A stretch of DNA of 64,000 nt. It comes from CAVQCA01 sp963710815 (GTDB taxonomy: Bacteria > Pseudomonadota > Gammaproteobacteria > UBA9214). The notes under the pieces are model-generated. The model made no database searches, had not been told where the DNA came from, and saw nothing but the letters and a program-made list of their open reading frames with translations. The position numbers and the translations under genes are program-made. Shown here piece after piece: positions 37,077 to 45,690 of this stretch. The number at the start of each line of letters is the position of its first letter. The stretch's first letter is position 1. The stretch spans positions 62,001 to 126,000 of the forward strand of contig CAVQCA010000076.1 of the NCBI GenBank assembly GCA_963710815.1, in the 5' to 3' direction.

Positions 37077-37748
37077 ATGTTTACAGGAATCATTCAGGCA
37101 GTTGGTGCGATCGCCTCCCTGGAGAGGCGGGGCGGTGACATGCGCCTCGGCATTCGGACCGGCAGCTTGCCCATGGCCGATGTCGCCATCGGCGACAGCA
37201 TCGCCGTCAGCGGCGTCTGCCTGACGGTCGTCGATCTGGTCGACGGTGGATTCCGCGCCGATGTTTCCGGGGAGACCCTGCGGCGGACCATCCTCGGTGC
37301 GCTTGCCGTCGACGCGCCCGTCAACCTGGAGAAGGCGCTGACACTGGCTACCCCGCTGGGTGGGCACCTGGTAAGCGGCCATGTGGACGGCACAGGCACG
37401 GTGGTGGCGCGCCGCGCGGACAGCCGTTCTGTCCAGTTCACGATACAGGCGCCTGCTGAACTGGCCCGTTATATCGCGGCCAAGGGCTCGATCTGCGTGG
37501 ATGGCGTCAGTCTCACCGTCAATGACGTGGACGGTGCCGGGTTTGAAGTGAATATCGTGCCCCATACCCTGGCAGGGACTACGATCAATGCCTGCCGCCC
37601 GGGGAGTCAGGTCAATCTGGAGGTCGACCTGATCGCGCGCTATCTGGAACGGCTGTGGCTGGGGGATCAGGCCGCGCATCCAGGCCCTGGCGGCGCCATT
37701 ACCCGTGAAATGCTCGAGGCGGGCGGTTTCATGGACAGGAATCGCTGA
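37077..37748 (+). CDS. ribE: Riboflavin synthase, alpha subunit
   Basis: Dismutates two 6,7-dimethyl-8-ribityllumazine molecules to riboflavin. 223 residues made of two homologous lumazine-binding halves. It starts MFTGIIQAVGAI, and the halves repeat GVCLTVVDL / GVSLTVNDV and GGHLVSGHVDGTGTV. Followed by ribBA and ribH. Confidence 0.96.
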   Translation: MFTGIIQAVGAIASLERRGGDMRLGIRTGSLPMADVAIGDSIAVSGVCLTVVDLVDGGFRADVSGETLRRTILGALAVDAPVNLEKALTLATPLGGHLVSGHVDGTGTVVARRADSRSVQFTIQAPAELARYIAAKGSICVDGVSLTVNDVDGAGFEVNIVPHTLAGTTINACRPGSQVNLEVDLIARYLERLWLGDQAAHPGPGGAITREMLEAGGFMDRNR

Positions 37749-37815
37749 ACCGCATCTCCCGATCATGGATAATGGCGTTTCAAACGTTGCCCCAGCGCAG
37801 GAATCGATCTTTGCC

Positions 37816-38925
37816 ATGCCCCTGAACACGACTGAAGAGCTGATTGCGGACATTGCCGCCGGCCGTATGGTTATTCTGATGGACGATGAGGACCGGGAGA
37901 ACGAGGGCGATCTGGTCATGGCGGCATCGCACGTGCGGGCGGAAGATATCAACTTCATGGCAAGCCACGGGCGTGGCCTGATCTGCCTGACGCTGACGCG
38001 CGAGCGCTGTGAACAGCTCGCCCTGCCGCTCATGGTGCGACGCAACGTCTCGCAGCACTCGACGAATTTCACCCTGTCCATCGAGGCGGCAGAAGGAGTT
38101 ACAACGGGAATTTCGGCGCATGATCGCGCCCGTACGGTGCAGGCGGCCGTCAGCCCCCGTGCCGTTCCCGAAGACATCGTGCAGCCCGGGCATATCTTTC
38201 CCCTCATGGCGCAGCCGGGTGGTGTGCTGACCCGTGCCGGGCATACCGAAGCGGGTTGTGATCTCGCGCGTCTGGCGGGGCTGGAACCGGCCGCCGTCAT
38301 TGTCGAGATCCTCAACGAAGACGGCAGCATGGCGCGGCGGCCGGATCTGGAGGTTTACGCGAGAAAACACGGTCTGAAAATCGGCACCATCGAGGACCTG
38401 ATTCGCTACCGGATCGAGAACGAGAAAACGGTGGAACGCGTCGCGGATTGCGAACTGGCGACGGAGCACGGGATGTTCCACCTGCATGCCTACCGTGACA
38501 GCATCGATGACGCCGTTCACCTGGCGCTGGTGATGGGGGAAATCGAGGCTGACGAGCCCACGCTCGTGCGCGTGCATATGCAGAATACCCTCGGTGACTT
38601 GACCGATGCGCTTCTGCAGGGGCAGCACTGGTCACTGCGTCAGGCGCTGCGCCGCGTCGCGCGGGAAGGCATCGGTGTGGTCGTGATCCTGCGCTGGGAA
38701 GCGCAGGATGAGTTGCTGCAGCAGATCAGGGAGTATCATAGACCGGAGGTTCGGCCGGGAACCCAGAAGAACGGGGAGCCGACGGAATTGCGGACCTATG
38801 GCATCGGCGCGCAGATCATCGCCGATCTGGGAGTACGCAAGATGCGCGTATTGAGTGCACCCAGGATCGTGCACGGCATTGCCGGGTTCGGGCTGGAAGT
38901 GGTCGAATACGTCCCCGGTGAGTGA
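37816..38925 (+). CDS. ribBA: 3,4-dihydroxy-2-butanone 4-phosphate synthase with degenerate GTP cyclohydrolase II domain (RibBA-like)
   Basis: The N-terminal domain makes the four-carbon unit of riboflavin from ribulose 5-phosphate. Its motifs DDEDRENEGDLVMAA and TRAGHTEAGCDLARLAG are intact. The C-terminal GTP-cyclohydrolase-II-like domain (from about residue 205) lacks the zinc cysteines normally in GDVFGSxRCDCG; that region reads RVHMQNTLGDLTDAL. So GTP cyclohydrolase II activity is probably absent and a separate ribA is expected elsewhere. Start at 37816 (MPLNTTEELI) is by family alignment; in-frame ATGs at 37765 and 37705 exist. It is followed by ribH. Confidence 0.92.
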   Translation: MPLNTTEELIADIAAGRMVILMDDEDRENEGDLVMAASHVRAEDINFMASHGRGLICLTLTRERCEQLALPLMVRRNVSQHSTNFTLSIEAAEGVTTGISAHDRARTVQAAVSPRAVPEDIVQPGHIFPLMAQPGGVLTRAGHTEAGCDLARLAGLEPAAVIVEILNEDGSMARRPDLEVYARKHGLKIGTIEDLIRYRIENEKTVERVADCELATEHGMFHLHAYRDSIDDAVHLALVMGEIEADEPTLVRVHMQNTLGDLTDALLQGQHWSLRQALRRVAREGIGVVVILRWEAQDELLQQIREYHRPEVRPGTQKNGEPTELRTYGIGAQIIADLGVRKMRVLSAPRIVHGIAGFGLEVVEYVPGE

Positions 38926-38976
38926 CCGTACGGGCGCATCGGGACAGGATCGGAATTACCACGTGAGCGGGAAAAT

Positions 38977-39453
38977 ATGAACGAAATCGCAACAAAAGAA
39001 GGTGAACTGGTGCTGCGGGATGCGCGGATTGCTTTGCTGGTGTCCCGCTTCAACGGGTTTATCGTGGAGAGCCTGCTCCAAGGCGCGCTGGATACGCTGA
39101 AACGCCATGGTGCCGATGAACGTGACCTGCAGATCATCAGAGTGCCGGGTGCCTTCGAAATGCCCCTGGTGGCGCAACGGCTGGCCGCGTCGAAACATTT
39201 CGATGCCCTGATCGCCCTGGGCGCCGTGATTCGCGGGGGGACGCCGCATTTTGAATACGTCGCCGGCGAGTGCACCAAGGGTCTGGCCGCGGTGTCCCTG
39301 AAATACGATCTGCCGGTGGCCTTTGGTGTCCTGACCGTGGACACGATCGAACAGGCGATCGAGCGGGCCGGAACCAAGGCAGGCAACAAGGGGGCCGAGG
39401 CGGCGCTGTCGGCCATCGAGATGATCGGCCTGTTGCGAAATCTGGACACCTGA
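38977..39453 (+). CDS. ribH: 6,7-dimethyl-8-ribityllumazine synthase
   Basis: Penultimate riboflavin enzyme forming the lumazine ring; 158 residues. Motifs: VSRFNGFIVESLLQGA, the substrate segment VPGAFEMPLVAQRLA, ALGAVIRGGTPHFEYVA and PVAFGVLTVDTIEQA, with conserved His in the second. Followed 18 bases later by nusB. Confidence 0.97.
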   Translation: MNEIATKEGELVLRDARIALLVSRFNGFIVESLLQGALDTLKRHGADERDLQIIRVPGAFEMPLVAQRLAASKHFDALIALGAVIRGGTPHFEYVAGECTKGLAAVSLKYDLPVAFGVLTVDTIEQAIERAGTKAGNKGAEAALSAIEMIGLLRNLDT

Positions 39454-39471
39454 GGTCACGAGTGAAAGACA

Positions 39472-39926
39472 ATGAAGTTTCCCGCACAGGCGCGTTCCCG
39501 CGCGCGGCGTTACTCCATGCAGGCCCTGTACCAGTGGGACCTCTCCGGGCTGGAGCCGGCCGAGATCCAGCGGCAGTTTTTTGAAGCCGAGGACTTCTCG
39601 AAGGCCGACGGGGGGTACTTCATCGAGCTCCTCACTGAAGTCCATAAACACGTCGATCGCATAGACACGACCCTCTCGGAAGTCATCGACCGGCCGGTCG
39701 CGCGGCTGGATCCCGTGGAGCGTTCCATACTCCGCATCGCCTGCTACGAATTTTGTACAGGCACGATATTCCGTGTCGCGTCAGCATCAACGAAGCGGTG
39801 CTGCTCGCCAGGAAGTTCGGCGCAGAGCAGGGGCATACCTTCGTAAACGGCGCACTGGACAAGCTGGCGCGCAATCTCCGGCGGTCCGAATTCACCGTGA
39901 CGGACGGGCAGACCGCGGGCGGTTGA
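39472..39926 (+). CDS. nusB: Transcription antitermination factor NusB, frameshifted as assembled
   Basis: RNA-binding subunit of the rRNA antitermination complex. The first frame runs from RSRARRYSMQALYQWDLSG to SILRIACYEF. One T is missing from the run at 39751-39754. With it restored, the sequence continues LYRHDIPCRVSINEAVLLAR, KFGAEQGHTFVNGALDKLA and stops at 39926. The result is a normal NusB of about 151 residues. The gene is near-essential and both parts are intact, so a homopolymer assembly error is the likely cause. Confidence 0.92.
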
Positions 39927-39956
39927 AACCCGGCATCCCTACGGGTCAATCCCGCC

Positions 39957-40932
39957 ATGGCTGAATCCGAGTTCGATATCATCCGTCACTACTTTGCCGC
40001 TCACCGCCCGGGCCGGGAGGATGTGCCGGCCGGGATCGGAGACGATGCGGCCCTGCTGCAGGTGCCGTCAGGCAAGCTGCTGGCCGCGTGCATGGATACC
40101 CTCGTCGCGGGGGTGCACTTCCCCCCGGATACCCCTGCGGCCGCCATCGGTCACAAGGCGCTCGCCGTCAATCTGAGCGATCTCGCGGCGACGGGTGCCG
40201 AGCCCGCCTGGGCGACGCTGTCACTTGCTCTGCCCGATAACGATTCCCTCTGGCTGGAAGGCTTCTCGGCGGGCTTTTTTGCGCTGGCCGACCGCTACGC
40301 CGTGCAATTGGTCGGCGGCGATACCACGCGCGGACCCCTGGTCATCACCGTCCAGGCGCACGGTTTCGTGACGCCGGGCAAGGCGCTGCTGCGGCATGGG
40401 GCAAGGCCGGGCGAGCGTATTTATGTGACCGGTACGCTCGGTGACGCCGGACTGGCCTTGCGGATGAACGTTACGGACGACGTCTGGCTGCGCAACCGGC
40501 TCGATTTCCCGCAGCCCCGGATAGAGGCCGGACTGGTGCTGAGAGACTATGCCAGCGCCGCGATTGATATTTCCGACGGCCTGCTGGCAGACCTGGGCCA
40601 CCTGCTGGAGGGTGACCGGCTGGGTGCCTCGCTGCGGGTCGATGCCCTGCCGCGTTCAGACGCGTTTCTCGCGGGCATGCGGGTCCGTGGATCCGGAGCA
40701 GCGGAGCTTGTTTTACGAACTGCCGCTGAGTGCCGGCGATGACTATGAACTGTGCTTCACCGTGGCGGAGGAGCGTTGTGCTGAAATGGAGGCGCAATTG
40801 TCCCGTATACCGGGCGGATGCCGGTGGATCGGCGTCGTGGAAGCGACCCCGGGCATACGCTGTTACCGGGAGGATGGCACGACCTACCAGCCCGCCGCCA
40901 ACGGTTACCAGCATTTCAGCGGTGCGGGCTGA
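39957..40932 (+). CDS. thiL: Thiamine-monophosphate kinase, frameshifted as assembled
   Basis: Phosphorylates thiamine monophosphate to the coenzyme. The first frame has GIGDDAALLQVP, MDTLVAGVHF, NLSDLAATGAEPAWA and AIDISDGLLADLGHLL. An extra G in GTGGAT (40689-40690) shifts the frame, after which FYELPLSAGDDYELCFTV and the C-terminal domain follow to 40932. Joined length about 325 residues, normal. It follows nusB, the usual order. pgpA, often next, is absent. Confidence 0.92.
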
Positions 40933-41133
40933 ACCTGTCCGGAAACGTCGATCCGCGCCTGCTGCGCTATCCCGTTTCCCTGACACCACCAAGCCCTGAT
41001 CGATCCGATGGTGTGACCGCCGAGTGACCGGTGGTCCCGGCATCATGCGGGATGATCTGCCGGCCGAGGCGTTTGCCCGCGGCGTGCCGCATGTCAACCC
41101 GCTGGTTCGCTTGATGCCTGCGGTGTCACGTCG

Positions 41134-41838
41134 TTAACCGAGCAACGGTCTTAGCCAGCGCAGGTACAGGTGATCGGCGACACGCTGGAGGGCGTCGATC
41201 CGCTCGTCAAGATTCTCGGTCATCACTTCGGCGGACTGCACGGCGGGCGAGGGTGTGTTCAGGTCATCGTCATACAACGCGGCCCATTCCACCACCATCG
41301 GGGCGGTCATTTCCACGTGACATTGCAGGGCCAGGGTGTTGCCTGCCGCAAATGCCTGATGCAGGCAATGATCGTTCTCCAGGATGAGCTCGGCGTCGAC
41401 GGGAAGCGAAAAGGTTTCGCCGTGCCAGTGAAACAGCTCCATACGGGCCGGCAATTCACCCAGCCAGCGCTCGGCGGTCTTGCCGGACGACCTGCGGACA
41501 TCGTGCCAGCCGATCTCCTTGACCGGGTTGGCCGTCACCTGGCCGCCCAGGGCCTTGCTGATGAGCTGCCCGCCAAGGCAATGCCCCAGGACCGGCAGAC
41601 CCTGCGCATGCGCCATGCGGATCAATTCCAGTTCCTTGCCGATCCAGGGAAGCGGGTCGTTGACACTCATCGGCCCGCCCATGAAGACCAGCCCCGAGCA
41701 GTGATCAATATTCGCCGGGATCGGCTCGTTCCTGTCGATGGCGATCAGTCTGCGGGGAATCTCCAGCCGGGACAGCACCTCGCCGAGGTAGCCCGGTCCT
41801 TCGCATTCGATGTGGCGAAAAATATACAGTGGATTCAT
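41134..41838 (-). CDS. Class I glutamine-amidotransferase-like protein
   Basis: About 234 residues, a stand-alone class I glutaminase fold. The nucleophile elbow is GHCLGGQLIS, and GLVFMGGPMSV and the His-bearing LQCHVEMTAP complete the usual signature. The start at 41838 (MNPLYIFRHIE) has AGGA five bases upstream; an in-frame ATG at 41886 would overlap the divergent protease gene. Relatives are annotated GuaA-like or gamma-glutamyl-hydrolase-like; the ammonia acceptor is unknown. Confidence 0.85.
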   Translation of the reverse strand: MNPLYIFRHIECEGPGYLGEVLSRLEIPRRLIAIDRNEPIPANIDHCSGLVFMGGPMSVNDPLPWIGKELELIRMAHAQGLPVLGHCLGGQLISKALGGQVTANPVKEIGWHDVRRSSGKTAERWLGELPARMELFHWHGETFSLPVDAELILENDHCLHQAFAAGNTLALQCHVEMTAPMVVEWAALYDDDLNTPSPAVQSAEVMTENLDERIDALQRVADHLYLRWLRPLLG

Positions 41839-41879
41839 AATGATCCTGCGACGGTCCGATAAGGCGGCGGGTTCGGGGA

Positions 41880-42533
41880 ATGTCATTATCCAGAAATCTG
41901 TGTTTACTCCTAGTGTTTTGTTTGCTTGCGTCCCCTGGAATCCCGGCGGCGCCCGCCGTGCGTGTAGTCGGATTGTTCAAGAATCGCGCCGTGGTTCTCA
42001 TCGACGGCAAACAGCGCGTGCTTCGGGTGGGGGAGACCAGCCCTGAAGGGTTGAAATTGATTTCGGCCGACAGTGAATCCGCCCGGCTGGAGTATGCGGG
42101 CGAGCGGTTCAGGGCGACACTGGACAATCGGGTGAGCGCACGCAACAAGTCGACCGATTCGGAGGAAGTCCAGATCTGGCGCAATACCCAGGGTATGTAC
42201 GCCACTACGGGGAGCATCAATGGTCTACCGGTTTCCCTGCTGGTCGACACCGGGGCGACCCAGGTGGCGATGAATTCAGCCCAGGCGCGGCATCTGGGAA
42301 TTGATTACCGCGTCACCGGGACGCCGGCGGTGATTACCACAGCGTCACGGGTGGAACGGGCATGGGCGGTGAGGCTGGATTCCGTGAAGGTCGGCGAGAT
42401 TGAAATGCGAAACGTCGAAGGGGTCGTGATCGAAGGCGCTCAGCCCGCGACGATACTCCTCGGCATGTCCTTTCTCGGTCGACTTGACATGAGCAATGAC
42501 GGGCATTTGCTGACATTGCGCAAAAAGTACTGA
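41880..42533 (+). CDS. Retropepsin-like aspartic protease, TIGR02281 family
   Basis: 217 residues. A signal peptide (LCLLLVFCLLASPGIPA) leads to an N-terminal region of unknown role, then a single-domain aspartic protease. It has the active-site VDTGATQVAMNS and the second hydrophobic motif LLGMSFLGRLDM. Such proteins dimerise like retroviral proteases and act in the periplasm; the substrate is unknown. It diverges from the amidotransferase gene with only 41 bases between starts, so the promoters must overlap. Confidence 0.87.
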   Translation: MSLSRNLCLLLVFCLLASPGIPAAPAVRVVGLFKNRAVVLIDGKQRVLRVGETSPEGLKLISADSESARLEYAGERFRATLDNRVSARNKSTDSEEVQIWRNTQGMYATTGSINGLPVSLLVDTGATQVAMNSAQARHLGIDYRVTGTPAVITTASRVERAWAVRLDSVKVGEIEMRNVEGVVIEGAQPATILLGMSFLGRLDMSNDGHLLTLRKKY

Positions 42534-42578
42534 AGTGGGCGCCTGATCCGCGCCGGGGGAGGCTGTCAGGGGCCCTGG

Positions 42579-43397
42579 TCAGGAGTCCGACTTGGTATGC
42601 TCTATGAGCGCATAGGCCGAATGATTATGGATGGACTCGAAGTTTTCGGATTCCACGACATAGGCAGCAATGCGTTCATCCTTGTTCAGGCGGGTGGCGA
42701 TGTCTCTTACCATGTCCTCGACAAACTTGGGATTGTTGTAGGCCTTTTCCGTCACGTATTTCTCATCGGGGCGTTTCAGCAGGCCGTAGAGCTCACAGGA
42801 GGCCTCGGTCTCGACCATATCGATCAGGTCCTCGATCCACACGAAACCGCGGGTTTCCGCGCTGACCGTCACGTGAGACCGCTGGTTGTGCGCACCGTAG
42901 TCGGAAATCTTCTTTGAACAGGGGCACAGGCTGGTCACCGGCACCACCACCTTGATGTTGAGTTTCGGCTGGCCCCCGGTGGTCTCGCCGATCAGGCTGA
43001 CGTCGTAGTCCATCAGGCTTTCCACTCCGGTGACGGGGGCGGCCTTGTTGACGAAATACCGGAAGTTCATCTCGATATGGCCGGCTTCGGCTTCGAGACG
43101 TTCGGTCATTTCGTGCAGCATCTCCATGAAGGACTCAACCGAAATTTCGCGTTCATGCAGATTCAGTATCTGCACGAAGCGCGACATATGGGTGCCCTTG
43201 AAGTTGTGCGGCAGATTGACATACATGTTGAAGGTGGCGATGGTGTGTTGCTCGCCGCCATTGCGATCCTTGACCCGAACCGGATGGAGGATGTTCTTGA
43301 TACCGACTTTATCGATCGGTATGCGTCGCTTGTCGGCACTGCCTTGCACATCAGCAATGAATTGCGGTTCGGTCGATGCCAGTTTCTTGGGTTTCAT
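42579..43397 (-). CDS. folE2: GTP cyclohydrolase FolE2 (type IB)
   Basis: Zinc-independent GTP cyclohydrolase I giving dihydroneopterin triphosphate for folate or queuosine. 272 residues. Motifs: GIKNILHPVRV, YVNLPHNFKGTHMSRF, the active-site region LCPCSKKISDYGAHNQRS and a C-terminal HNHSAYA. FolE2 often backs up FolE under zinc limitation; no Zur box was recognised upstream. It converges with the protease gene. Confidence 0.95.
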   Translation of the reverse strand: MKPKKLASTEPQFIADVQGSADKRRIPIDKVGIKNILHPVRVKDRNGGEQHTIATFNMYVNLPHNFKGTHMSRFVQILNLHEREISVESFMEMLHEMTERLEAEAGHIEMNFRYFVNKAAPVTGVESLMDYDVSLIGETTGGQPKLNIKVVVPVTSLCPCSKKISDYGAHNQRSHVTVSAETRGFVWIEDLIDMVETEASCELYGLLKRPDEKYVTEKAYNNPKFVEDMVRDIATRLNKDERIAAYVVESENFESIHNHSAYALIEHTKSDS

Positions 43398-43653
43398 GGG
43401 TCGCGATCCGGTTCAGACATGAGGTAAGACGGGTGATGTTCCCGTGGGGTGTGGCCTTGGTCGCTTCTGACCTGTGCAACAGTCCGGCAGGTTAATCGCC
43501 ACGCGGGCGCAGGGGAACCTGCACAAAGAGGTATTTCCGCAAGCTGGTACGGGAAATGTCGGTTTCACTACCCCTTCATTTTTGATCAGGTCAGCAGGAT
43601 ATTAATCCGTGTACGCCGGGTTGACAAATTGTTTTACCAGGGGCGCAAGTAAA

Positions 43654-44556
43654 TTATCTATCTCTTTCAACGACGTATGTCGATATCCAGCGCAGGGGAT
43701 CAGCCTTGTAATCCAGTCCGCCCAGGCTGTCCATGGCTTCCTCGTGCAGTTCACTGGCACGCTGTTTTGCGCCTTCCAGGCCGAAGAGCCCCGGGTAGGT
43801 CGATTTCTCGAGCGACTGGTCTGCGCCGGTGTATTTGCCGAGGGTATCGGTTTCGCCTTCAACATCGAGAATGTCGTCGCGAATCTGGAAGGCCAGGCCG
43901 ACGCATTTCGCATAGTGATCGAGTTTCTCCAGGATGTCCCCGGCGAGCTTCGGATTGGTGAGCGCGCCGAGCATGACACTGGAGCGAATCAGCGCGCCGG
44001 TTTTATGGATATGCAGGTCCTCGAGTTCGGCAATCCCCAGTTGGCAGCCGGTGGCCGTGAGATCGATCATCTGCCCGCCCGCCATGCCGCGGGAACCGGC
44101 CGCCAGCGCCAGGTTTTCGAGCATCAGCAGCCGGGTTTTGTCGTTCTGCCCGGTTTTATCATGGGCGAGTACGTAAAAGGCCAGTGCCTGCAGCGCATCA
44201 CCGGCGAGTATAGCGGTGGCTTCGCTGAATGCCTTGTGACAGCTGGGCTTCCCGCGGCGCAGATCATCGTCGTCCATCGCGGGCAGGTCGTCGTGGATCA
44301 GGGAATAGGCGTGTATGAGCTCAATGGCGCAGGCTGGACTGTCCAGTTGCTCCCAGTGACTGCCGACGCATTGCCCGCTGGCGTAGACGAGGGCGGGCCG
44401 GAGGCGTTTCCCGCTTCCCAGCACGGCGTATCGCATGGCTTCGTGCAAGGTCGAGGGGAGGGTGGTCCCGTCAGGCAGCCAATGGTGGAGGCTGGTTTCA
44501 AGGCGCGCATGACAGGTTGCCAGGAACGCCTGCAGGGAAGGATCAGGTGTCTTCAC
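43654..44556 (-). CDS. ispA: Farnesyl diphosphate synthase (polyprenyl synthetase)
   Basis: Makes C15 isoprenoid diphosphate from IPP and DMAPP/GPP. About 300 residues. The first aspartate-rich motif is LIHDDLPAMDDDDLRRG, the second FQIRDDILDVEG; GSGKRLRPALVYA supplies the basic phosphate site. The GTG at 44556 overlaps the xseB stop by 14 bases and is taken as start; an ATG at 44577 is in frame but lacks a spaced ribosome site. The usual next gene, dxs, does not follow: folE2 lies beyond on the same strand. Confidence 0.93.
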   Translation of the reverse strand: MKTPDPSLQAFLATCHARLETSLHHWLPDGTTLPSTLHEAMRYAVLGSGKRLRPALVYASGQCVGSHWEQLDSPACAIELIHAYSLIHDDLPAMDDDDLRRGKPSCHKAFSEATAILAGDALQALAFYVLAHDKTGQNDKTRLLMLENLALAAGSRGMAGGQMIDLTATGCQLGIAELEDLHIHKTGALIRSSVMLGALTNPKLAGDILEKLDHYAKCVGLAFQIRDDILDVEGETDTLGKYTGADQSLEKSTYPGLFGLEGAKQRASELHEEAMDSLGGLDYKADPLRWISTYVVERDR

Positions 44557-44785
44557 TGGTGAAGGGGACGATCTCATCCTGACCGGATTTCTTTAACAGG
44601 ATATCAACTTTCTGCTCGGCCTCCTTCAAGGCCTGCTGGCAGACACGCGTGAGTTGAATGCCGCGTTCGAAATGCTGAAGAGATTCCTCCAGGCCCAGAT
44701 TGCCTTGTTCCATCTTCGCAACCAGGGCTTCCAGTTCCTTGAGGGATTTTTCAAACGCGACTGTTTCCTGCCGTTTTCTGGTCAT
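44543..44785 (-). CDS. xseB: Exodeoxyribonuclease VII small subunit
   Basis: 80-residue partner of XseA. Signature FEKSLKELEALVAKMEQGNLGLEESLQHFERGI begins near residue 9, followed by the helical LTRVCQQALKEAEQKVDIL. It overlaps ispA, the standard xseB-ispA arrangement. Confidence 0.95.
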   Translation of the reverse strand: MTRKRQETVAFEKSLKELEALVAKMEQGNLGLEESLQHFERGIQLTRVCQQALKEAEQKVDILLKKSGQDEIVPFTSEDT

Positions 44786-44920
44786 TGCTTGAATCTTTTC
44801 TCGGATCGTCCTACGTTACTCCACCCGGGTGAGAGGGGTCAATGCAATGCCCGGTGGCGTCGCCCCGTGATGAACCGCGGCCGAACCGGTCAGGGGTTGC
44901 CGGGTCGATTTGCCAAGATA

Positions 44921-44935
44921 TTAGATTCAGTCTAA
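44921..44935. promoter_or_regulatory. 15-bp palindrome upstream of rubrerythrin
   Basis: TTAGATTCAGTCTAA has 7-1-7 symmetry, with six of seven outer pairs matching. It lies about 50 bases before the rubrerythrin start. Fur/PerR-type and other iron or peroxide regulators bind such sites; the actual factor is not identifiable. Confidence 0.4.
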
Positions 44936-44987
44936 ACTCTGTACGGAAGCACCCAACTGATCCATTAATTTACATGAGGAAATCGCT

Positions 44988-45407
44988 ATGAATCTGAAAG
45001 GCACCAAGACGGAAAAGAACCTCAAGGACGCATTTGCCGGCGAATCACAGGCCAACCGCCGCTATCTGTATTTTGCCTCCAAGGCGGATGTCGAAGGGTA
45101 TAACGATGTTGCTACGGTGTTCCGCTCCACGGCGGAAGGCGAAACCGGACACGCTCACGGCCATCTGGAATATCTTGAACTCGTCGGTGATCCGGCCACC
45201 GGGTTACCCATAGGCGTTACTTCGGATAACCTCAAGGCGGCGATTGCCGGCGAGACGCACGAGTATACCGATATGTACCCTGGAATGGCCAAATCGGCGC
45301 GTGAAGAAGGCCTCGATGAAATCGCGGACTGGTTCGAGACCCTGGCCAAGGCCGAACGCTCGCACGCCAACCGCTTCCAGAAAGCGCTCGATTCTCTGGA
45401 TCAATAA
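44988..45407 (+). CDS. Rubrerythrin-family diiron protein without rubredoxin domain
   Basis: 139 residues, a four-helix diiron peroxidase core. Iron-ligand motifs: AFAGESQANRRYLYFA, EGETGHAHGHLEYL, AGETHEYTDMYPG and AKAERSHANRF. The C-terminal rubredoxin (CXXC) domain is absent, as in erythrin/sulerythrin forms, so another electron donor is needed. The Fe-S protein and DUF3501 genes downstream are its common companions. A MITE-like element now lies between them. Confidence 0.93.
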   Translation: MNLKGTKTEKNLKDAFAGESQANRRYLYFASKADVEGYNDVATVFRSTAEGETGHAHGHLEYLELVGDPATGLPIGVTSDNLKAAIAGETHEYTDMYPGMAKSAREEGLDEIADWFETLAKAERSHANRFQKALDSLDQ

Positions 45408-45423
45408 GCGTTGCTACGCACCA

Positions 45424-45635
45424 GGAGACTGTCGGACTTGGGTGATTGCAGCGAGCATGGCGGGAGAACGGACACAGGGTTTCACGATGTCGAGGTGCAT
45501 AGTGGTGCTATGTAACGACGAGACATCGGGGGACCATGGGCCGCGTTCCCGCCGGCGCACGACTGCATGGATGCAGGAGGCAGGGTAACGATGGAACCGT
45601 TACCGGGTAGGTTATTCCCAAGTCCGACAGGCTCC
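45424..45635. repeat. MITE-like element, copy 1 (GGAGCCTGTCGGA ends)
   Basis: GGAGACTGTCGGACTTGGG (45424-45442) and the complement of 45617-45635 match at 18 of 19 positions. The 212-bp interior has no gene and several internal complementary segments. It shares most of its sequence with the element at 48312-48560 (AGCGAGCATGGCGGGAGA, CGCATAGTGGT, CAGCGCACGACTGCA-like blocks). Confidence 0.8.
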
Positions 45636-45690
45636 CGGGTCAGGGGCCGGTTGATCGACCTCCGATCATAATCTCAAAGGGAGCGGGTTA

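Noticed and set aside
41044..41136. 30-codon frame after thiL (pgpA remnant?)
   Set aside because: No resemblance to PgpA, no ribosome site, and too short to support.
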